Shown here: piece by piece, positions 14,845-22,572 of the stretch
Layout of the letters: every line of letters starts with the position of its first letter
How positions within the stretch are numbered: position 1 is the first letter of the stretch
From: DATJLY01 sp035604195
Lineage (GTDB): Bacteria > Pseudomonadota > Alphaproteobacteria > ATCC43930 > CGMCC-115725
DNA: 26,782 bases
Direction of reading: 5' to 3'
Assembly: GCA_035604195.1 (NCBI GenBank)
Contig: DATNIY010000025.1
Span: forward strand, 1 to 26,782
The notes under the pieces: model-generated
What the model saw: only the letters and a program-made list of their open reading frames with translations
Databases searched by the model: none
Told to the model about the DNA's origin: nothing
Made by a program: the position numbers and the translations under genes

Positions 14845-15337
14845 GTGCGCGGTGTCGGCGCAGCAGCACATAAAGCGCGCCGGCACCGCCGTCCTTGGGT
14901 TGCGCCGGCGCGGTCGCCAGTACCCGGGCGCGGCAGTCCGCTGCAGCGAGCCACAGCGGCACGGCACGGCGCAGCACGCCGTCGCTCGCGCCGCTGCCCT
15001 TGCCGGTGATGATCAGCACCACGCGCGCGCCCTTGTCGTGCGCGCCGGCGATAAAGCGCAAGAGCGCCGCATGCGCCTCGGCTTGCGTCATGCCGTGCAG
15101 GTCGAGCCGCGCCGCGATCGCCATCTGTCCGCGCTTGAGCCGCAAGGCGCTGCGCCGGTCGAGCCCGATGCCGCCGGGCGCCGCGGCCGATGCTCGCCTG
15201 CGCGCCGGTACGGGCGCTTGCGGCGGCGGCGCTCCCTCCTGTCGCGGCGGCGCGGCCTTGCCGTCGAGCGGCAGCACGTCGCTTGTCTCGGCGCGCCACA
15301 GCGCGCGCTCGGTCTCACTCGGCCGTCGGCTCACCAT
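14837..15337 (-). CDS. Smr/MutS2-domain protein
   Basis: A 166-residue protein with a charged, alanine/proline-rich N-terminus (about 1-70) and a C-terminal Smr domain: ARLDLHGMTQAEAHAALLRF (77-96), VVLIITGKGSG (106-116) and VLATAPAQPKDGGAGALYVLLRR. LDLHG and TGKGSG are the two hallmark motifs, associated with nicking or RNA-cleaving activity in this family. In many alphaproteobacteria a gene of this type directly follows mltA; here the lut operon and two small genes lie between. The ATG at 15337 lies inside the end of lutC (23-base overlap), consistent with read-through from that operon. Confidence 0.9.
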   Translation of the reverse strand: MVSRRPSETERALWRAETSDVLPLDGKAAPPRQEGAPPPQAPVPARRRASAAAPGGIGLDRRSALRLKRGQMAIAARLDLHGMTQAEAHAALLRFIAGAHDKGARVVLIITGKGSGASDGVLRRAVPLWLAAADCRARVLATAPAQPKDGGAGALYVLLRRHRALT

Positions 15338-16040
15338 GTCCCGCTTGCGCTTCCTCGACGAGGATGATGTGCAGCCGGCGCGGCCCATGCGCGCCCAGCA
15401 CCAAGCGCTGCTCGATGTCGGCGGTGCGCGACGGCCCGGTGATGAAATTGACGACGCGCGGCAGGGCGAAGCCGCCATCGGGAAGCGGCGCAGCCGCCCT
15501 GAGCCGGTCCCAGCCGTCCTCGTAGCTCGCCGTCACCTGCCCTGCGCGCAGCACGGCGATGTGATTGTCGGGCAGGAAGTTGTTGCGCGTCGGGCTCGCA
15601 GGGCCCGAGAGCAGCATCAAGGTGCCGGTCTCGGCGATGGCGGCGAAGCAGGCCGTCACCCCCGTGACATCCGCATCCGCGGCGCGGCCGCGGCGGATCT
15701 CGAGCATCGGCTGCGCCGGCCAGGGAATGTCGGCGAGCTGCGGATCGGGCGTCATGACCAGACGCGCCGGCAGATTGTGCCGCGTGAGAAAGTCGACGAC
15801 CGCTTGCGGCACCGCGGCGGCGCCGGCGACCCGCGCCACCGTCGCCTCGACCTCTTCGGCCATGGCGACGAAGAGATCGATCTGCCCACGATGATCGAGG
15901 CTCTGGGCGCGCGCCGGCACGAGATTGCGGCGATGCTCGGCGAGACGGGCGGTAAGCGCCGCGGCCCGGGCATCGTCGTGCGCGCCGCGTTTCAAGGAAC
16001 GGCGCAGCCGGTCCAGGATCTCGCCGCGGGCATCGCTCAC
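15315..16040 (-). CDS. lutC: L-lactate oxidation complex subunit LutC
   Basis: LutC (LUD domain, DUF162/YkgG type), 241 residues, is a subunit of the iron-sulfur L-lactate dehydrogenase complex LutABC. The C-terminal part carries the family pattern: VTACFAAIAETGTLMLLSG, RNNFLPDNHIAVL, the VVNFITGPSRTADIE segment and LGAHGPRRLHIILVEE. The start is GTG at 16040, overlapping the lutB stop as GTGA; in-frame sequence upstream lies within lutB and is not family-like. The last 23 bases overlap the smr start. The protein is cytoplasmic. Confidence 0.93.
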   Translation of the reverse strand: MSDARGEILDRLRRSLKRGAHDDARAAALTARLAEHRRNLVPARAQSLDHRGQIDLFVAMAEEVEATVARVAGAAAVPQAVVDFLTRHNLPARLVMTPDPQLADIPWPAQPMLEIRRGRAADADVTGVTACFAAIAETGTLMLLSGPASPTRNNFLPDNHIAVLRAGQVTASYEDGWDRLRAAAPLPDGGFALPRVVNFITGPSRTADIEQRLVLGAHGPRRLHIILVEEAQAGHGEPTAE

Positions 16041-17458
16041 CGCCGCTTCTCCCGCTCGGCCCAGAGGCTCATGAAGCTGCGGCCTTCCGGCGCCGGCAGG
16101 TCCCGCACATCGGTCCAGCCGCCGGCCAGCGGCAGAGTGCGGAAGCGGCCGCGGCGGCGGCCCAACGCCCCTAAGAGCCGCGCCGCGCTTGCCGCCGCCC
16201 GGCGATAGAGCGCCGGGCGCAGCGCCAAGAACGCCCAGGCGGCCAAGGCCCAGCGGGCGGGCGCGGGATTGAGCTTCTGCGCGAACTCGCGCTCGCGCCA
16301 ATGCCGCATCAGCTTGGGCAGCGGGATCTTGACCGGGCAGACGCTCTCGCAGCGGCCGCAGAAGGTCGAGGCGTTGGGCAGATGCCCGGCCTCGGCGATG
16401 CCGATGAGCGTCGGCGTCAGCACCGCGCCCATCGGTCCCGGATAGACCCAGCCATAGCTGTGCCCGCCGACCGCGCCATAGACCGGGCAGTGATTGATGC
16501 AGGCCGCGCAGCGGATGCAGCGCAGCATCTCCCGAAACTCGCCGCCGAGGAGATCGCTGCGCCCGTTGTCGACGAGCACGACGTGATATTCCGCCGGACC
16601 GTCATCGTCCTCGGGCCGGCGCGGCCCGGTGGAAATCGTGGTGTAGGTCGAGAACTCCTGGCCGGTCGAGGAGCGCGCCAGAAGCCGCAGCAACGTCGTC
16701 GCATCCTCGAGCGTCGGCACCAGCTTCTCGAGCGAGGCGAGGACGATATGCGCCTTGGGCAGCGTCTGCGTCAGATCGCCGTTGCCTTCGTTGGTAACGA
16801 TGATGCTCGAGCCGGTCTCGGCGACAAGAAAATTGGCGCCGGTGATGCCGACATCGGCGGCGAGGAATTTCTGGCGCAGGATCTGGCGCGCCTCGTCGCA
16901 CATCTGCCGCGCCTCGTCGAGCGGGCGCGCCGGATCGAGATGGGTGTGGGTGGCGCGGAAGCTGTCCGCGACCTGCTCCTTCAGCAGATGGATCGCCGGG
17001 GCGATGATGTGGCTCGGCGGCTCGTGGCGGATTTGCACGATGTATTCGCCGAGATCGGTCTCGATGGGCGTGACGCCATTTGCTTCGAGGTAATCGTTGA
17101 TGGCGATCTCTTCGCCGATCATCGACTTGCCCTTGGTCGCGGTCTTGGCACCCAGTGCGCGGCAAATGGCGAGCACCGCGGCGCAGGCCTCATCAGAGGT
17201 GCGGCACCAATGCACGTGGCCGCCGGCGGCCACGGCGTTGTGCTCGAAACGCTCGAGATAGAAGTCGAGATTCTCCAGCACGTGATCCTTGATCGCGGCG
17301 CCTTCGTTGCGCAGCGCCTCGAATTCGGGCAGCCGCGCCACCGCGTTGGCGCGCCGGCCGGGAAAGCCCTCGCGCAGCATCGCCATTGCCGCTTGCAGAT
17401 TGTCGTCGGCAAGCGCGTGCCGGACGTTCTCCTTGAAGGCGCGGCTGGTGGCGCGCAT
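16037..17458 (-). CDS. lutB: L-lactate oxidation complex iron-sulfur subunit LutB
   Basis: LutB, 473 residues, is the iron-sulfur subunit of the LutABC complex that oxidises lactate to pyruvate. An N-terminal LUD domain (ATKGKSMIGEEIAINDYLE, then ETDLGEYIVQIRHEPPSHI and TGANFLVAETGSSIIVTNEG) precedes a ferredoxin-like domain with two cluster motifs: CIRCAACINHCPVYG (from Cys314) and CGRCESVCPVKIP (from Cys367). A hydrophobic/basic helical tail follows. All cluster cysteines are present. The ATG at 17458 overlaps the lutA stop by one base (TGATG), so lutA-lutB-lutC are tightly coupled. Confidence 0.95.
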   Translation of the reverse strand: MRATSRAFKENVRHALADDNLQAAMAMLREGFPGRRANAVARLPEFEALRNEGAAIKDHVLENLDFYLERFEHNAVAAGGHVHWCRTSDEACAAVLAICRALGAKTATKGKSMIGEEIAINDYLEANGVTPIETDLGEYIVQIRHEPPSHIIAPAIHLLKEQVADSFRATHTHLDPARPLDEARQMCDEARQILRQKFLAADVGITGANFLVAETGSSIIVTNEGNGDLTQTLPKAHIVLASLEKLVPTLEDATTLLRLLARSSTGQEFSTYTTISTGPRRPEDDDGPAEYHVVLVDNGRSDLLGGEFREMLRCIRCAACINHCPVYGAVGGHSYGWVYPGPMGAVLTPTLIGIAEAGHLPNASTFCGRCESVCPVKIPLPKLMRHWREREFAQKLNPAPARWALAAWAFLALRPALYRRAAASAARLLGALGRRRGRFRTLPLAGGWTDVRDLPAPEGRSFMSLWAEREKRR

Positions 17459-18234
17459 CACGCCTCCGCGGCGGGCGCGCCGATCGGCGGCGCCGATTCC
17501 GTCATGTCCGCCAGCACCTCCGCGACATGGCGCGCGCGGATCGGCAGACCGCGCCGCGCGAGCTTGCCGGCCATGTTGAGGAGGCAGCCCAGATCGCCGG
17601 CAAGCAAGGTGTCGGCGCCGGTGGTCGCGATGTCCGCGGTCTTGTCGGTCACCATCTTGTCGGAGATCTCCGGGTATTTGACGCAGAACGCGCCGCCGAA
17701 GCCGCAGCACATCTCCGGCCTCGCCATCTCCTTGAGGGTGAGGCCGGCGACGCTCGCGAGCAGGCGCCGCGGCGCTTCCTTGATGCCGAGCTCGCGCAGA
17801 CCCGAGCAGGAATCGTGATATGTGGCGACGCCGTCATAGCGCGCGGCGACGCGCTCGACCTCGCGCACATCGGCGAGGAAGGATACGAGCTCGTAGGTCT
17901 TGTCGGCCAGAAGCTGCGCCTGCCGGCGCATCTCCGGCTCGTCGGCGAAGAGCTCGGGGTAGTGCAGCTTGATCATGCCGCCGCAGGAGCCCGAGGGCGT
18001 CACGACATAATCGCGCTCCTGGAAGGCCGCGATGACTTGCCGCGCGACCGCCTTGGCGGCGGATTTGTCGCCGGAATTGTAGGCGGGCTGGCCGCAGCAG
18101 GTTTGCGCCAGCGGCACGCTGACCGTGCAGCCGGCCGCCTCGAGCAGCTTCACTGCGGCGAAGCCGACGCTCGGGCGGAACAAATCGACGAGACAGGTGA
18201 CGAACAGTCCGACGCGGATCGGCTGGTCGAGCAT
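17458..18234 (-). CDS. lutA: L-lactate oxidation complex subunit LutA
   Basis: LutA, 258 residues, is a cysteine-rich CCG-domain protein of the GlcF/HdrB type. It has VGLFVTCLVDLFRPSVGFAA at the N-terminus and two CCG domains, the first with TCCGQPAYNSG (CCG at 46-48), the second with DSCSGLRELG and MCCGFGGAFCVKYPEIS (CCG at 176-178); the CCG domains probably hold a non-cubane 4Fe-4S cluster. It is the first gene of lutABC. The ATG at 18234 has GGGAG about 10 bases upstream, and that GGGAG lies in one arm of an inverted repeat. No lactate permease or LutR-type regulator is visible nearby. Confidence 0.94.
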   Translation of the reverse strand: MLDQPIRVGLFVTCLVDLFRPSVGFAAVKLLEAAGCTVSVPLAQTCCGQPAYNSGDKSAAKAVARQVIAAFQERDYVVTPSGSCGGMIKLHYPELFADEPEMRRQAQLLADKTYELVSFLADVREVERVAARYDGVATYHDSCSGLRELGIKEAPRRLLASVAGLTLKEMARPEMCCGFGGAFCVKYPEISDKMVTDKTADIATTGADTLLAGDLGCLLNMAGKLARRGLPIRARHVAEVLADMTESAPPIGAPAAEA

Positions 18235-18242
18235 GGGGCGTT

Positions 18243-18271
18243 TTCTCCCGCGGCCAAAAGCACCGGGAGAA
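18243..18271 (-). promoter_or_regulatory. Inverted repeat covering the lutA ribosome binding site
   Basis: TTCTCCCG (18243-18250) and CGGGAGAA (18264-18271) are perfect eight-base inverted arms with a 13-base spacer, just before the lutA ATG. On the lutA strand the arm nearest the gene contains the GGGAG Shine-Dalgarno. It could be an RNA hairpin that masks the site, or an operator for a dimeric repressor. Role inferred. Confidence 0.45.
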
Positions 18272-18347
18272 TGCGGCGGCGCGGCGCGGAAAGGCAAGCC
18301 CGCCGCGCCTTGCGGCAGCGGCGGGCGAAAGCGCGGCCTGCCCTGGT

Positions 18348-18848
18348 TCAGCGCGCCCCGGGCGGCGGCGGTGGCGGCGGTGGCGGCGGAGCGTAGCCTG
18401 GCGGCGGCGGCGGCGGGGCCGGCGCGTAATAGCCCGGCACCTGGTTGCCGCGGGAATACATGCACTGCGAATAGGCGGCGTCGTAGCGCTGCTGGATGGT
18501 CATGTTGGCGTAGCTCGAGCCGCTCGCCCCATAGGCCGTGCCGAGACCCGCGCCCGAAGCGGCGCCGATCGCCGCGCCCTGGCCGCCGCCGATCGCGGCG
18601 CCGAGGCCGGCGCCGAGCACCGTGCCGATGACCGCGGTGCCCACGGCCTGGTTGTTGGCGGCTTCGGCCTGGCCTGCAACCTGCTGCTCCGCGTATTGCC
18701 TGCAGACCGCCTGGTCCTCCTGGAACGCTTGAAACGGCTTGTTCGGCGCGGGCATGACGTTGACGGACGGTCCCATCGGAGTGCTGGCGCAACTGGCAAG
18801 GGCAAAGCTTGCCAGCCCGCCCAATAGCACGGCGGTCGATTTTTTCAC
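18348..18848 (-). CDS. Glycine-zipper lipoprotein with proline-rich tail
   Basis: A 166-residue putative lipoprotein. The signal peptide ends in the lipobox LASC (Cys20). After a polar region with Cys49 comes a glycine-zipper segment (about 68-112) rich in GxxxG steps (VIGTVLGAGLGAAIGGG), which usually packs in membranes or oligomers, then RYDAAYSQCMYSRG and a proline-rich C-terminus (about 143-166) with runs of six and ten prolines. The start is GTG at 18848, chosen because AAGGAGAGG lies just upstream and the lysine-rich signal peptide begins there. The protein is probably anchored in an outer or inner membrane. No function can be assigned; the Pro run is encoded by simple repeats that could vary in length. 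Confidence 0.85.
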   Translation of the reverse strand: MKKSTAVLLGGLASFALASCASTPMGPSVNVMPAPNKPFQAFQEDQAVCRQYAEQQVAGQAEAANNQAVGTAVIGTVLGAGLGAAIGGGQGAAIGAASGAGLGTAYGASGSSYANMTIQQRYDAAYSQCMYSRGNQVPGYYAPAPPPPPPGYAPPPPPPPPPPGAR

Positions 18849-18885
18849 GGCAACCTCTCCTTGTGCTTCCGGGTTTGTCTTCGTC

Positions 18886-19254
18886 TCATTGCGGCGGTGC
18901 GCCGCCGGGCGAGGCGGGAACCTGGCGCCAGCCGCTGGTGCAATTTTGAACGTATGGATAATAGCCCTTGGGGTTGTCGCAGTAGTACCAGTTCTGGCTC
19001 TGCGCCGCCGGGGCGACATAAGTGGGCTGCGGCGCGGGCGCATAGACCGGCGGCGGGACATAGACCGGTGCCGGGGCATAGTACGGGGCATAGTACGGGG
19101 CCGGCGGGTAATAATACGGCACCGGCTCAACCCAGGGCACACCGACACCGACGACGACGCGCGCCTGCGCCGCGCTCGGCGGCAATGCCAACCCAGCGGC
19201 CACAGCGAGTCCGCTCAGGACCAACGCAGCTTTCGGCAAATTTCGCTTAAACAT
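18886..19254 (-). CDS. Small exported Tyr/Pro-rich protein with C-terminal WYYC...C domain
   Basis: A 122-residue protein with a signal peptide (KRNLPKAALVLSGLAVAAGL, likely cut near AAQA), a middle rich in tyrosine and proline (about 44-85, with YYAP and PVYVPP repeats), and a C-terminal stretch NWYYCDNPKGYYPYVQNC followed by TSGWRQVP. From memory, this C-terminal pattern recurs at the ends of many proteobacterial exported proteins of unknown function; two cysteines may form a disulfide. AGGAGG lies 8 bases before the ATG at 19254. It lies 37 bases before the lipoprotein gene on the same strand, and the two may be co-expressed. Function unknown. Confidence 0.82.
   Translation of the reverse strand: MFKRNLPKAALVLSGLAVAAGLALPPSAAQARVVVGVGVPWVEPVPYYYPPAPYYAPYYAPAPVYVPPPVYAPAPQPTYVAPAAQSQNWYYCDNPKGYYPYVQNCTSGWRQVPASPGGAPPQ
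19073..19100. repeat. 12-base tandem repeat in the Tyr/Pro-rich gene
   Basis: GGGGCATAGTAC occurs twice head to tail (19073-19084, 19085-19096) and begins a third time (GGGG). On the coding strand each unit gives YYAP. The repeat keeps frame, so copy-number change would alter length without breaking the gene. Confidence 0.75.
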
Positions 19255-19393
19255 CTTGCTAACCTCCTGGTTGCACCCGGCGTTCAGGGTGAGAACGCGC
19301 GCCCGCTGCCTTTATTCTATCGCTCGCGCCGCGCCGTCATCCCCTCTTCCGCGGGCCAATCGCTCCCCCACCAGTCAAGCTGATCTCGCACCG

Positions 19394-20572
19394 TCATCCG
19401 CGACCGCACGGCCCCGCAGTCGCGATCTGCGGCGTCACTCCCTTGGGCAGCAATATAACATATAAGCCCAGCGCGCGCATGTTGCCAGCGCGCCTCTCCG
19501 CCTCGGGCCCGAAGCCCCAGAACATGTCGCCGCGCACCGGCCCGCGAATGGCGCTGCCGGTATCCTGCGCCACCATGAGACGGCGCAGCCGCATGTCACC
19601 CTGTGCGGCATCAAGCCAGACCGGCGCATTCAGCGGAACAAAGGCCGGATCGACCGCAAGGCTGCGGCCCGGCGTGAGCACCACGCCCGCGGTGCCAATC
19701 GGTCCGTCGCCGGCGACCTCGCGCAAGAAAACATAGGACGGATTCTCGTCCATCAATGCCTTGGCCTCGCTCGGATGCGCAGCGAGCCAGGCGCGGATTG
19801 CCGGCAGCGAGACCGCTTCTGTTGCGAGCGCGCCACGGGCGACGAGCAGACGACCGATTGCGACATAAGGCCAGCCGTTCGTCCCGTCATAACCGACGCG
19901 GACGAGCGAGCCGTCCCTGAGCCGCACCCGTCCCGAGCCCTGAATTTGCAGGATGAAGGCGTCGATCGGGTCCCGCACCCAGAGAAGGGCGAGATGAAAG
20001 CGATCGAGCGCACCGCCCTCGATCTCGGCGCGCGTGGCATAGGGCACGACGTGCCCGTCCTCGATCCGCCCGACCGTGAACGCGCCACGCCCGGCCGAGC
20101 CGAAGCGCCCGAGATCGGCGGCGACGAGATCGGGCGGCCGGCGCAACAGCGGCGTCTCATAGCCGCCGCCTTGTGTGCGCGCGCCAGCGATTTCCGGCTC
20201 GAAATAGCCGGTGAAGAGCCCCTCGGTCGCGCCGTTGTTGCCGGCGACATAAGCGTCGAAGAAAGTCTCGAAGAATTGCCGCGCCTGCCGGTCACTGGCG
20301 GCGCCGAGCGCGGTCGCGGCGGCGCAACCCGCGCGCCAATCGCCGGCCATCCCGCCGCTGCCGAGCGATGCCTCGGCGCCGAGCTTCATCACGGCGGCGC
20401 AGGATTTGACGAAGGCCGGCAACGCTTCAGCCGTACGGTCCTCGCGCCAGCCCGGCAGACCGGCGATGCTGGTCGGTTGCAAGGTCAGGCGCGGCGGTGC
20501 CGCCACGCGGGGCGCGCAAGCGGCGACGAGAATGAGCAGAAGCAGAACGAAGCGCGCCGGCCCCGATCTCAC
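19394..20572 (-). CDS. mltA: Membrane-bound lytic murein transglycosylase A
   Basis: MltA, 392 residues, is an outer-membrane lipoprotein that cleaves peptidoglycan to 1,6-anhydromuropeptides. It has a lipobox VAAC (Cys19), the MltA barrel (GLFTGYFEPEIAGART, later DAFILQIQGSGRVRLRDG and VGYDGTNGWPYVAIGRLL) and the C-terminal 3D domain: FVPLNAPVWLDA, AQDTGSAIRGPVRGDMFWGFG and AGNMRALG, where the conserved aspartates lie. The start is GTG at 20572, overlapping the stop of the Tim44-like gene as GTGA. In many alphaproteobacteria mltA follows the Tim44-like gene and precedes smr; only the first half of that order is kept here. Confidence 0.95.
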   Translation of the reverse strand: MRSGPARFVLLLLILVAACAPRVAAPPRLTLQPTSIAGLPGWREDRTAEALPAFVKSCAAVMKLGAEASLGSGGMAGDWRAGCAAATALGAASDRQARQFFETFFDAYVAGNNGATEGLFTGYFEPEIAGARTQGGGYETPLLRRPPDLVAADLGRFGSAGRGAFTVGRIEDGHVVPYATRAEIEGGALDRFHLALLWVRDPIDAFILQIQGSGRVRLRDGSLVRVGYDGTNGWPYVAIGRLLVARGALATEAVSLPAIRAWLAAHPSEAKALMDENPSYVFLREVAGDGPIGTAGVVLTPGRSLAVDPAFVPLNAPVWLDAAQGDMRLRRLMVAQDTGSAIRGPVRGDMFWGFGPEAERRAGNMRALGLYVILLPKGVTPQIATAGPCGRG

Positions 20573-21231
20573 GGGCTCTGCGTGGCGACGAGCATCCAAT
20601 TGGGGTCGCGCGCGCCGACGGTGCGGGCGAACGTCCAGAAGTCGCAATGCTCGATGACGCGCTCGGGATCGCCCTCGATGACCTTGCCGGCGGCATCGCG
20701 GGTCACATTGATTTGCTCGGAGACGAATTTCGCCGTGATCCGCGCGGTCTTGCCTTCGAGCACGGCACCCGCGATCTCCGCCGACTTCATCGAGACCAGC
20801 GTTGTCTGCATGCTTTCTTTGGCCCGCAGGCGCGCCTCGATCGCCTCAGCGAAGCTGCGATAGACCTCGGGGCTGAGCAGCGGCTTCAGCGCGGCGCTGT
20901 CGCCGGCGGCAAAGGCATTGACGATGATTTCGAAGGCGCCGCGCGCACCCTTGAGGAAGACGTCCTCGGCGAAACCGGGCTCCGCGGCCTTGATGCCGGC
21001 GATGCCGCCGGGCGGGCTCGCGGGCAGCGGCACGACGGTGCCCTCGATGATCGGACCGGCGGCCGGGCCTTGCGGCGGCGGCGTCAAGACGGGTTTCGTC
21101 GGGGCGGCGAAAGGATCACGCCGCCGCTCGGTGCCGGTGCGCCGACCGAGCACGCTGCGCAGGCGGAGCACGAGGAACCCCGCAATCGCCGCGAACAGGA
21201 TAATGTCGATGAATTGGAAGCCGTTACCCAT
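20569..21231 (-). CDS. Tim44/TimA-family membrane-associated protein
   Basis: A 220-residue Tim44-like-domain protein. It has one N-terminal membrane helix (about residues 7-23, FIDIILFAAIAGFLVLRLRS), a proline-rich linker (about 45-75), and a C-terminal Tim44 fold: GARGAFEIIVNAFAAGD, LLSPEVYRSFAEAIEAR, then KSAEIAG and the last strands VIEHCDFWTFAR and DPNWMLVATQSP. Bacterial relatives (TimA) are thought to act in the cell envelope; the mitochondrial relative anchors the import motor. The ATG at 21231 begins the conserved MGNGFQF; a GGGAG/GAGG purine stretch precedes it. It is coupled to mltA and divergent from secB. Confidence 0.92.
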   Translation of the reverse strand: MGNGFQFIDIILFAAIAGFLVLRLRSVLGRRTGTERRRDPFAAPTKPVLTPPPQGPAAGPIIEGTVVPLPASPPGGIAGIKAAEPGFAEDVFLKGARGAFEIIVNAFAAGDSAALKPLLSPEVYRSFAEAIEARLRAKESMQTTLVSMKSAEIAGAVLEGKTARITAKFVSEQINVTRDAAGKVIEGDPERVIEHCDFWTFARTVGARDPNWMLVATQSP

Positions 21232-21378
21232 CTTCCTCGGCTCCCGCGCCAAGCCGCATGATGTCTGGTAGATAAGCGCTCGCGGACGAAAGGGCAAGCG
21301 GGGGCCCCACCACGGCGATTTGGTTGTGTCGGCCAGCGATCCATGCTAGCCACCCCCTGCTCGCAGCAGGAGAGGTTC

Positions 21379-21861
21379 ATGGCGGACAAGGATAACGGCG
21401 GGGCGGCGCCGGACGGACGCCGCGGGCTCGCCATCAATGCGCAATACGTCAAGGATTTGTCCTTCGAGAACCCGCGCGCGCCGCACAGCCTGGTGCAGGT
21501 CCAGCAGAAGCCGCCCGAAGTGAGTTTGGGCATCGACGTCGCGGCGCAGAGCCTCGCACCCGACACCTTCGAGGTGACGCTGACGCTCCATGCCGAGGCC
21601 AAGCGGGACGGCGAGCGGGTCTTCCTGGTCGAGCTCACCTATGCCGGGGTTACCACCCTCACCAATGTCCCGGAGGCCGAGATCCCCCTCGCGCTCTTCA
21701 TCGAGACGCCGCGCCTGCTCTTTCCCTTCGCGCGCGCGATCATCGCTTCGGCGACGCTCGAGGGCGGCTTCATGCCGCTGATGATCAATCAGGTCGATTT
21801 CGCCGATCTGCTGCGCCGCAAGCAGGAAGCCCAGCAGTCGAGAGCCGCGGCCTCGGCCTGA
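21379..21861 (+). CDS. secB: Protein-export chaperone SecB
   Basis: SecB, 160 residues, is a tetrameric cytoplasmic chaperone that keeps preproteins unfolded and hands them to SecA. Conserved stretches: NAQYVKDLSFENPRAPHSL, then PEVSLGIDVAAQSL, FEVTLTLHAEAKRDGERVF, VELTYAGVTTLTNVPEAEI and PFARAIIASATLEGGFMPLMI, continuing to INQVDFADLL. Length is normal for alphaproteobacteria. The ATG at 21379 follows AGGAGAGG; an in-frame ATG at 21343 would add twelve non-family residues. It stands alone on the plus strand, ending ten bases before the convergent dnaQ end. Confidence 0.98.
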   Translation: MADKDNGGAAPDGRRGLAINAQYVKDLSFENPRAPHSLVQVQQKPPEVSLGIDVAAQSLAPDTFEVTLTLHAEAKRDGERVFLVELTYAGVTTLTNVPEAEIPLALFIETPRLLFPFARAIIASATLEGGFMPLMINQVDFADLLRRKQEAQQSRAAASA

Positions 21862-21871
21862 GCCGCAGCGC

Positions 21872-22567
21872 TCATTCCTCCGGCGCCGGCGGACCGTCCG
21901 CGACGAGCCAAAGCGGCGCCTTGAGCTTGGCGAGGAAGGCCGCATGCGCGGCGGCCTCGGCGGCGTTCGGCGCGTGCGGCCGCGCCGGCCGGACAGGCCG
22001 GTTCAGGATCCGTTGCCGCGCTTCGCTTTCCAGGCTCGCTGCGAGATCGAGACCGGGCTGCCTTCCCCCAATGAGCTCGAGATAGACGGCCGCCAGCAGC
22101 TCGCAATCAAGTTTGGCGCCGTGCTTGGCGCGTGCCGAGAGATCGATGGCGAAGCGCCGGCACAGGGCGTCGAGGCTGGCGGGCGCGCCCGGGTAACGCC
22201 GGCGCGCCAGGCTCAGCGTGTCGGTGAAGGCGCAATCGAGCGGCGCGCGCTCCAGGCGGCGCAGCTCGGCATTGAGGAAGCCGAGATCGAACTCGGCGTT
22301 GTGAATGACGAGCCGCGCATCGGCGATGAATGAGACCAGCTCGTCGGCGATCACCGCGAAGTTCGGATGCGCGGCCAGGAACTCGTCGGTCAGCCCATGA
22401 ACCGCCAGCGCCTCCGCCGGCATCGCCCGCTCGGGATTGACGTAGCGGTGAAAGAAGCGCCCGGTGGGAAGGTGATTGGCGAGTTCGAGACAGGCGATCT
22501 CGACGATCCGATGGTCATCGCTCGGGTCGAGGCCGGTGGTTTCGGTATCGAGCACGATCTCGCGCAT
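21872..22567 (-). CDS. dnaQ: DNA polymerase III epsilon subunit (3'-5' proofreading exonuclease)
   Basis: DnaQ, 231 residues, is the proofreading subunit of the replicative polymerase. The DEDDh residues are present: Asp7 and Glu9 in LDTETTGLDP, Asp94 in HNAEFDLGFL, His149 and Asp154 in KHGAKLDCELLAAVY. The C-terminal tail (about 195-231), rich in alanine and proline and ending LWLVADGPPAPEE, is where the polymerase-binding region lies. The ATG at 22567 opens the conserved MREIVLDTET. It lies 5 bases after the coaE stop, at the end of the origin-proximal chain that begins with the PPDK regulator, and uses a GAGG sequence close to the ATG. Confidence 0.96.
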   Translation of the reverse strand: MREIVLDTETTGLDPSDDHRIVEIACLELANHLPTGRFFHRYVNPERAMPAEALAVHGLTDEFLAAHPNFAVIADELVSFIADARLVIHNAEFDLGFLNAELRRLERAPLDCAFTDTLSLARRRYPGAPASLDALCRRFAIDLSARAKHGAKLDCELLAAVYLELIGGRQPGLDLAASLESEARQRILNRPVRPARPHAPNAAEAAAHAAFLAKLKAPLWLVADGPPAPEE

Positions 22568-22572
22568 GGGCC

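Noticed and set aside
16301..17818. Long plus-strand frame opposite lutB and lutA
   Set aside because: lutB and lutA are intact on the minus strand with all cluster cysteines; the opposite frame is a by-product of codon bias.
18353..18420. GGC/GGT-rich repeats resembling a CRISPR-like or satellite array
   Set aside because: They encode the proline-rich tail of the lipoprotein and have no spacer structure.
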